Shown in pieces: positions 59,013 through 64,000 of a DNA stretch of 64,000 nt. A model generated the notes under the pieces. It did no database searches. It saw only the letters and a program-made list of their open reading frames with translations, and had not been told where the DNA came from. How positions within the stretch are numbered: the stretch's first letter is position 1; each line of letters begins with the position of its first letter. This DNA comes from Ruminococcus sp. (GTDB lineage Bacteria > Bacillota > Clostridia > Oscillospirales > Ruminococcaceae): the NCBI GenBank assembly GCA_017484095.1, contig JAFUTU010000017.1, positions 1 to 64,000 on the forward strand, read 5' to 3'. A program made the translations under genes and the position numbers.

Positions 59013-59729
59013 ATGGCTGATGCGAAAGAGCTTGAAAAGATCGAACAGGCCGAAGAGTATTTTCGAAGATATTTTGAAATGGAAAATGCGGTAACTGTCA
59101 ACGAAGAGAACATGGAGTATCTGAAAACGTATATCCATGATGACCAGTATGTCACTAAAAACTTCAATATGATGGATCAGACTCAGAGGGGCGCTATAAT
59201 CACATCGATCATAACTGTTGTCATGCTGCTGGTAATGGGTGTGGCGGCTAACTGGCTCATTGCAGGAGCTTTGGCTGTTGCTACTATCGTTGTGGGCGTT
59301 ATCGTGGTGCTCAGGCTCAACAAGTACAGGCTCGATGTTGCCAAGAAGGAGCAGCGCGAGGTAAACGAAGGCATCAGAGAGCAGATAGTGCTTCTGGAGG
59401 ACAGAAAGCTGCAGCTGGAGCGTCAGAAAGATGATTATTACAAGGCTCTTGGCAAGAGAGTTGACGTACCGCTTGATTATATGAGCAATGTCGGACAGAT
59501 CAAGAAATTTATGACTGACGGCGAGGCTGATACTGTAGAGGAAGCTATCGAAATGTTTGAGCAGTCACTGCTTATGCAGCAGATGACCGACATAATGAAG
59601 GCAAGCGAGAAAAAAGAGGAGGAGCCGAAGCAGAGCGATCGTGAGCGTTTCGGTGATCCGCTGAAGATCATAAAGGAAAACAAGAGAAAGAAAAGAAGAG
59701 AGAAAAAAGAGAAAAAAGCAAAGAAGTAA
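59013..59729 (+). CDS. Membrane protein with coiled coil and Lys-rich tail
   Basis: A 238-residue protein. An acidic helical start (about 1-50) precedes two membrane helices (about 61-80 and 81-100). A charged coiled coil follows (EQREVNEGIREQIVLLEDRK, then LQLERQKDDYYKAL), and the end is extremely basic (KENKRKKRREKKEKKAKK). Both ends should be cytoplasmic. TAGGGG precedes the ATG at 59013. Strong promoter and terminator suggest a well-expressed single gene. No family recognised. Confidence 0.75.
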   Translation: MADAKELEKIEQAEEYFRRYFEMENAVTVNEENMEYLKTYIHDDQYVTKNFNMMDQTQRGAIITSIITVVMLLVMGVAANWLIAGALAVATIVVGVIVVLRLNKYRLDVAKKEQREVNEGIREQIVLLEDRKLQLERQKDDYYKALGKRVDVPLDYMSNVGQIKKFMTDGEADTVEEAIEMFEQSLLMQQMTDIMKASEKKEEEPKQSDRERFGDPLKIIKENKRKKRREKKEKKAKK

Positions 59730-59736
59730 AAACAAA

Positions 59737-59767
59737 GCCGACCGCTTGATAACGGTCGGCTCTCTTT
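59737..59767 (+). terminator. Terminator of the gene at 59013
   Basis: GCCGACCG pairs with CGGTCGGC (59737-59744 with 59753-59760), followed by TCTCTTT. Confidence 0.85.
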
Positions 59768-59779
59768 ATTAATAGTAGA

Positions 59780-59945
59780 GTTTTTCACAATGTTTGCGCA
59801 GCGTTACTATTTAAAAACTATAAGCTAAATAAAAACCCTCCCCTACGGGGAAGGCAAAATTTGTAATAGTCAACAGCTACTTGCGAGGGGTGGGGGCGTC
59901 CGGCGCGCCGCTAGGCGTGGGGGTGGGGGCGATGGTGCAGGTGCA
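59780..59945 (+). repeat. Interspersed repeat A, copy 6
   Basis: ATGTTTGCGCAGCGTTAC, a CCCTCCCCTACGGGGAAGG hairpin, TAATAGTCAACAGCTACT, then a GGGGTGGGGGCGTCCGGCGC segment and CGCCGCTAGGCGTGGGGGTG, which also appears (reversed) at the edge of repeat B copy 3. Confidence 0.75.
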
Positions 59946-59956
59946 CGCACCTGCTG

Positions 59957-60634
59957 CTATTTATCAAGTCCGTGTTCCTTGACGGTGTTAACTACCTTTT
60001 CAACCGAGTTTCGCTCGGTGATCTCTATTTTGTAGCTGTAGGTCTCGTCCTTTGAGAGTGTCGTCTCTGTGAACCACAGCAGATCCCCTTCCTTTGTGAA
60101 ACGGTACTCTGTCTCAAAGCCTGTTGCCTCGATGCCTTCTATCTCGGCTCCCAGCTTAGCAAGATCGTATTCATATTTTACGCTTATTTCGCCGTCCTGC
60201 TCGGTCTTTTCGGCTTTTTTTACTGCCTGCGGCGTATATACCAGTAAGCCTTCATCAGCCTGAGGATGCTTGGCGCTTCTGGTATACTGATTGAAGGTCC
60301 TGTCACCCCTGACAGCGTGAGTGTATTTGCCGTTTTCGTACTTCATATCCTCGACGCCGTTGTTGAACTGCGCGTAAACATCGTCGCCGTTTTTGCCGTA
60401 GTATGAGAACACGCAAACGTCTTTCTCATCATACTTGAACGTAAATTCCTGATCTACCTCTCCCGTGGAGAGATTTGCCATTATCACCTTGGCAGAATCA
60501 AGCTCTGCATATTCTTTTCTTGCATTTAAGATGAGGTCTGCGCCCTCGGCATCTTTTACCTCACCGCACCCCGTTAACAGCCCCAGCGACATTACCGCTG
60601 CGATCAGAACAGGCATTAAACTTCTTCTTTTCAT
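59957..60634 (-). CDS. Lipoprotein of unknown function
   Basis: A 225-residue lipoprotein (lipobox LLTGC-G, Cys23). The mature part is mostly beta-strand (DSAKVIMANLSTGEVDQEFTF in part, ETEYRFTKEGDLLWFTETTL). Its shape recalls periplasmic sensor or LolA-like folds, but no family is clear. It follows a DUF4321 gene by 20 bases and is the last gene of the minus-strand run from yabP. The ribosome site is weak. Confidence 0.75.
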   Translation of the reverse strand: MKRRSLMPVLIAAVMSLGLLTGCGEVKDAEGADLILNARKEYAELDSAKVIMANLSTGEVDQEFTFKYDEKDVCVFSYYGKNGDDVYAQFNNGVEDMKYENGKYTHAVRGDRTFNQYTRSAKHPQADEGLLVYTPQAVKKAEKTEQDGEISVKYEYDLAKLGAEIEGIEATGFETEYRFTKEGDLLWFTETTLSKDETYSYKIEITERNSVEKVVNTVKEHGLDK

Positions 60635-60654
60635 AAGCCCTGCAAGCCCTCCGA

Positions 60655-60918
60655 TCAGAGACTTTTACAGGTCTTCGCAAAGATAATGAGCGCAGCTGCT
60701 ATCGTGAATATCTGCGAGATAGTTGCCTTTATCATCAGCCCGATGCTGAACTTTATCACGTACAGGTCTACAGAAACGTTCTCTATACCTATATTTTTGC
60801 CCCATGCCAGCCAGCCCACATAAGCCTTGCCCGAACATATATAAGCTATAAACGCTCCGAGAACTATCCCTGCGAGCATAAAAAATATGAATGCAAATGT
60901 CTTTTTGAAATTCTTCAT
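60655..60918 (-). CDS. DUF4321 family small membrane protein
   Basis: An 87-residue protein with two membrane helices (TFAFIFFMLAGIVLGAFIAYI and IFTIAAALIIFAKTC). The conserved middle is YVGWLAWGKNIGIENVSVDLYV. DUF4321 proteins are common in Clostridia and have no known function. The start at 60918 follows GAGGAAA. It lies between the S1-domain gene and the lipoprotein gene. Confidence 0.8.
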   Translation of the reverse strand: MKNFKKTFAFIFFMLAGIVLGAFIAYICSGKAYVGWLAWGKNIGIENVSVDLYVIKFSIGLMIKATISQIFTIAAALIIFAKTCKSL

Positions 60919-60981
60919 AGTGTTTTCCTCAGCCTCATGATTTTTCAACAAACAAGGGAGGGCAGTACCCTCCCTATTTTT

Positions 60982-61494
60982 TTACTTTCTTCTTGACGGT
61001 GAACGCCTCTTGTTGTCGATCACCTTTTTTAGATCCGAGAATCTTTCCTCGCTGCTTGCCTTGAACTTTGAGAGCATATCCTCAAAATCTGCATTGCCCG
61101 AGGTCGCATTCGGGTCATACACGGGCGGAGGATTCTTTGAAAAGTCCTGCTGCTCCTTCGGCTGAGATGAAAAGCGCTGGCGCGGCTGAGCATCGCGGCG
61201 GTCGTTCTTACTGAACTGCCTGCCGCCCTTGTCGTTTTTTCTGAACGGCTTCTGCTGATCGGGAAGAGCCTTCTTGATCGAAAGGGATATCTTTCCGTCA
61301 TCGGTCATGCTGAGCACCTTTACCTTAACGGTCTGTCCCTCGGTAAGGTGATCCTTTATCTCGCTGACGAATGAGTTCGCCACCTCGGAGATATGTACCA
61401 TTCCCGTCTGATCCTTGTCAAGCTCAACAAATGCCCCGAATTTTGTTATGCCTGTTACTTTTCCCTCGTAAATTTTTCCTACTTCAAGCTGCAT
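60982..61494 (-). CDS. S1 RNA-binding domain protein
   Basis: A 170-residue protein with one S1 OB-fold domain (residues 1-75: VGKIYEGKVTGITKFGAFVE, MVHISEVANSFV, KVKVLSMTDDGKISLSIKKA) and a disordered basic Gln/Arg/Ser tail. It resembles YugI/YabR, which sit next to divIC in Firmicutes, as here. Likely binds RNA or ribosomes. Confidence 0.9.
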   Translation of the reverse strand: MQLEVGKIYEGKVTGITKFGAFVELDKDQTGMVHISEVANSFVSEIKDHLTEGQTVKVKVLSMTDDGKISLSIKKALPDQQKPFRKNDKGGRQFSKNDRRDAQPRQRFSSQPKEQQDFSKNPPPVYDPNATSGNADFEDMLSKFKASSEERFSDLKKVIDNKRRSPSRRK

Positions 61495-61577
61495 AAAATT
61501 ATTTTTGATCCTCTCTGGTACCTGTGCGGTGAAATTTTATATTTGCGGCAAGCCGCATATTCCCATTGTAATGGTGC

Positions 61578-61952
61578 TTATGCACCGTTGTTGACGATGT
61601 AGTATCGTCTCTCGTTAGGATAAGCATAGCCGAGCTTTTCTATAGCTATCTTTTCCATATATTCGTCCTCGTTATCCGTCTTCAGAAGTCTCGCATACTC
61701 ATCGTGCAGCTGCTTTTCAGCAGTTATTTTTTTCTGTATAGCTTCCGATTCCTTCCTCAGCTGAGCGACCTGCGCCTGCTGCGATACCACTGTAAACACA
61801 GAATACCCCAGCAAAAAGATCACTGCGAGAAATACCAGCAGCTTAACAAGCCTTGCTTTTTTAGGCTTCTCGGTAACTGCCTCCTGCGCAGCATCCTCTG
61901 ATACGGCAGCTTCTTCTGTCTGTTCGCTGTCTCTTTTACCGAACCAAAGCAT
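61578..61952 (-). CDS. divIC: Septum formation initiator, DivIC/FtsB-like
   Basis: A 124-residue single-span protein: an acidic cytoplasmic N-terminus, a membrane helix (about 36-56), then a coiled coil (QQAQVAQLRKESEAIQKKIT) and the family end MEKIAIEKLGYAYPNERRYY. DivIC pairs with FtsL in the divisome. GAGGAG lies upstream. It follows yabQ in the order typical of spore-forming Clostridia. Confidence 0.9.
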   Translation of the reverse strand: MLWFGKRDSEQTEEAAVSEDAAQEAVTEKPKKARLVKLLVFLAVIFLLGYSVFTVVSQQAQVAQLRKESEAIQKKITAEKQLHDEYARLLKTDNEDEYMEKIAIEKLGYAYPNERRYYIVNNGA

Positions 61953-62015
61953 TTAAGATGTCCACTCCTCAAAGTTCACACAAATATAATTCTACTCCAT
62001 AACATTATACACCAA

Positions 62016-62471
62016 CTAAAGCTCAACTTTCAAGTGGTTTTTTTCATTTTTTTCATCTTTTTGATAATTTAAGCTATTTTTCACAAATACTCGCTTGATT
62101 TTTCCTGCTGATTTGGTCATAAATCTGCCCAGAGGCTTAAACACCTTCTCCGAGAGCCATTTCCATACTCTTGAAAAAAGCCTGACGACTGCATTGCCTA
62201 TGCTGACCCTCTCCATAAGTGCGCCTATGAGCATACCCGTCAGGGCAAACACTCTTATCTGCCCCGTCAGACCTGTGCAGAACGTGAACAGTACGAACCA
62301 GAAAAGCAGCGTATAGATAAGATCACAGATGAAAGTGAACACCTTTGCACTTTTAAAAACCACCCTCATCATACGAAACAGATCATATACTCCGCCCATA
62401 GCGAACCCTATGATAACTGCCAGCAGATAAAGCTCTGTTTCCAGCTCAAGACCCAGCTGCATATTTTCCAT
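62016..62471 (-). CDS. yabQ: Spore cortex biosynthesis protein YabQ
   Basis: A 151-residue membrane protein with about four helices and a basic tail. The YabQ-type opening (ELYLLAVIIGFAMGGVYDLFRMMR) is clear. YabQ is needed for spore cortex formation in Bacillus. It begins 3 bases after the yabP stop, with AAGAGGTG before its ATG. Confidence 0.88.
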   Translation of the reverse strand: MENMQLGLELETELYLLAVIIGFAMGGVYDLFRMMRVVFKSAKVFTFICDLIYTLLFWFVLFTFCTGLTGQIRVFALTGMLIGALMERVSIGNAVVRLFSRVWKWLSEKVFKPLGRFMTKSAGKIKRVFVKNSLNYQKDEKNEKNHLKVEL

Positions 62472-62474
62472 TTG

Positions 62475-62753
62475 TCACCTCTTGAGCTTGTCAAAAACGG
62501 CAGTGCGTTTTTTAGTTCTGTTGTTTTCATAGGTCATCGAGTTTATCCGTCCTTCTACATTCAGCTCGCCGCTTTCAACGCTCATATCGCTGATATGCAG
62601 CCCCGATCCTTTTATCCTCAACTCTCCGAGCTCCGTGAACATACGCAGCTGCGTTTCGTCAAACTGCAGTATCTCATTGATGCCTGTTAAAAACAGCTTG
62701 TTCCTGTTTTCAAGTATCATATTGTGCCTGCCCTGTATAGCTTTGTCTGACAT
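62475..62753 (-). CDS. yabP: Sporulation protein YabP
   Basis: A 92-residue small beta-rich protein (HNMILENRNKLFLTGINEIL, then FTELGELRIKGSGLHISDMS), the YabP/YqfC pattern. It localises around the forespore in Bacillus and is needed for cortex formation with YabQ. The ATG at 62753 follows AGGAGGG. No confident promoter was found; a mother-cell (sigma-E) promoter would be expected from the family. Confidence 0.9.
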   Translation of the reverse strand: MSDKAIQGRHNMILENRNKLFLTGINEILQFDETQLRMFTELGELRIKGSGLHISDMSVESGELNVEGRINSMTYENNRTKKRTAVFDKLKR

Positions 62754-62858
62754 AGTATCCCTCCTGATAAGATCATCAATACGGCTGACCGCCGATATAT
62801 CAAACGACATTATTATGACGTTTACTATAAATATATGCAGCTAAATGTTATCAAATGC

Positions 62859-62887
62859 TTGACAAATACAGTGCTAAAGGTTAAAAT
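62859..62887 (+). promoter_or_regulatory. Promoter of the CE2-type esterase gene
   Basis: TTGACA (62859-62864), 17 bases, TAAAAT (62882-62887). Confidence 0.7.
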
Positions 62888-62906
62888 ATTCTTGGGAGGG
62901 ATCATT

Positions 62907-63959
62907 ATGAAAACTTTTATAGTACCGCAGAGCAGCGCTCTTACATATATGGGCAGGATAGATGTATCCTCGCCCGATAAAGCAGGCTTTTTCTTTGCAG
63001 GCTCAAACGTTACCCTGAGATTCAGAGGTACGGCAGTCTCGGCAAGGATCAAAAATTTCAGGTATTATGCAACTTCGATGCTCGGCTTTGTCCTCGACGG
63101 CAAAGAGGGCAAATGCGAGATCGCCGAGAGCTACAGCGTGACAGATATCACTCTTGCGGATGGACTGGACGATACCGAGCATACGCTCACTCTTTTCAAA
63201 AGGCAGGGCGGATCGCATTATTTTGATCTTTACGGCTTTGAGATAGAGGGCGAAGCGCTTGAGGCGGTAAGTCTGCCCGAGCTCAAGATAGAGTGCTTCG
63301 GAGACAGCGTTTCCGCAGGAGAGGTCTGCGAGGCTGTGGAATATACCGCACAAGGCGATCCCGAGGGGCACGAGGGAGTATATGACAATGCATGGCACAG
63401 CTATCCCTTTATAACTGCGAGAAACCTTGGCGCACAGATAAATGATACTGCTCAGGGGGGTATTGCGATAAGAGACAATACGGGCTGGTATCATATGCCT
63501 GACTGTATCGGAATGGAATCCGTTTATGATAAGCTGAGGTATTTTCCCGAGGCTGAGGGCGGTCTTTCTGACTGGGACTTCAAGAGGTATATTCCCGATA
63601 TCGTCATCTTTGCTGTCGGGCAGAACGACAGCCATATCGAAGGTCAGCCCGACCCCGATATAACAGATGTATCCTTCAGAGAGAGCTGGAAGGAAAGCTA
63701 CAAGAAGATAATAAGAGCTCTGAGAGAGCATTATCCCGATGCGTTTTTCGTTCTGACGCTTACGGTCTTGAACCATGCCCCCGAGTGGGATACGGCGATA
63801 GAGGAGATAACGAACGAGCTTTCTGATGAAAGGATAAAGCATTTTCAGTTTACAAGAAGCGGCAAGGCTACACCCGGACACCCAAGGCTCAGCGAGCAGT
63901 ATGAGATGTCAGAGGAGCTTACGGCTTTTCTGGTAAAGGAACTGTTCACGAAAAAATAA
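62907..63959 (+). CDS. CE2-type carbohydrate esterase (SGNH hydrolase)
   Basis: A 350-residue protein with an N-terminal jelly-roll domain (residues ~1-130, AGSNVTLRFRGTAVSARIKN) and a C-terminal SGNH hydrolase domain. The nucleophile motif is ECFGDSVSAGE; a VGQNDSH block supplies the Asn region and TPGHPRLSEQ the C-terminal His. This is the layout of CE2 acetyl esterases that deacetylate xylan and related glycans. There is no signal peptide, so it probably acts on oligosaccharides inside the cell. GGGAGGG precedes the ATG. Confidence 0.85.
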   Translation: MKTFIVPQSSALTYMGRIDVSSPDKAGFFFAGSNVTLRFRGTAVSARIKNFRYYATSMLGFVLDGKEGKCEIAESYSVTDITLADGLDDTEHTLTLFKRQGGSHYFDLYGFEIEGEALEAVSLPELKIECFGDSVSAGEVCEAVEYTAQGDPEGHEGVYDNAWHSYPFITARNLGAQINDTAQGGIAIRDNTGWYHMPDCIGMESVYDKLRYFPEAEGGLSDWDFKRYIPDIVIFAVGQNDSHIEGQPDPDITDVSFRESWKESYKKIIRALREHYPDAFFVLTLTVLNHAPEWDTAIEEITNELSDERIKHFQFTRSGKATPGHPRLSEQYEMSEELTAFLVKELFTKK

Positions 63960-63964
63960 ATAAA

Positions 63965-64000
63965 GCCCGAAGGCAGCAGATAAAAAGCTGTCCTCGGGCT
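63965..64000 (+). terminator. Terminator of the esterase gene (cut by window end)
   Basis: AGCCCGAAGGCAGC pairs imperfectly with GCTGTCCTCGGGCT. The T-tail would lie beyond the window. Confidence 0.6.

Overview
The window looks like chromosome from a Gram-positive, spore-forming anaerobe of the Clostridia, most likely a Ruminococcus-type member of the Oscillospiraceae. Evidence for anaerobic Firmicutes: a single-chain pyruvate:ferredoxin oxidoreductase, an FprA-type flavodiiron protein, the sporulation genes yabP and yabQ beside divIC, two ECF sigma operons, strong AGGAGG ribosome binding sites and Thr-rich linkers in surface proteins. A cohesin-like membrane protein and a CE2-type carbohydrate esterase fit a fibre- or glycan-degrading gut lineage. 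The genus is an inference.

Layout. 1-2.5 kb: the start of a secreted protein, a small membrane protein, a phosphoribosyltransferase-like gene and azlCD. 2.5-9 kb: a minus-strand run of RNA-modification genes (dusB, rsmI, rimI, an N6-adenine methyltransferase, tsaD, then a GtrA protein) downstream of glmS. 9-16 kb: a cohesin-like protein, PFOR, and a phage-like holin/lysozyme cassette. 16-22.5 kb: an ECF sigma factor with a beta-propeller anti-sigma-like partner, a DUF368 transporter, a TPR-like membrane protein and a FemAB-like protein. 22.8-31.6 kb: cbiB, a phospholipase D family protein, a class A beta-lactamase-like protein, guaB, a zinc-ribbon/vWA/C-type-lectin membrane protein and an amidohydrolase. 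31.6-42 kb: dut, hisC, two radical SAM genes, a degenerate MBOAT with a truncated partner, an SDR, a lipid kinase, zapA and a U32 protein. 42-46 kb: an unusual repeat-flanked island, then a second ECF sigma operon ending in a vWA lipoprotein. 46-50.3 kb: fprA, then rpmG-secE-nusG-rplK-rplA. 50.6-64 kb: glycosyltransferases, a tandem cyclophilin lipoprotein, cardiolipin synthase, tatD, an SseB-like protein, the yabP-yabQ-divIC-S1 group and a CE2-type esterase.

Most genes are ordinary housekeeping or envelope genes. The promoters are unusually readable: almost all have a 17-bp spacer, and many share an extended -10 of the form TGTGNTATAAT. The intergenic regions carry three families of short mosaic repeats (called A, B and C here).

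The least ordinary features are: (i) a 0.9-kb island between two same-orientation B repeats, holding an AT-rich orphan ORF and a strongly foldable RNA-like segment; (ii) a 20-bp degenerate tandem array that begins inside the nusG stop codon; (iii) the zinc-ribbon/TM/vWA/C-type-lectin protein; (iv) two differently built ECF sigma/surface-sensor operons; (v) a tatD gene with no canonical start codon in frame; (vi) an MBOAT protein without its catalytic histidine, next to what looks like a truncated DHHW-type partner. No tRNA, rRNA, CRISPR array or transposase was found.
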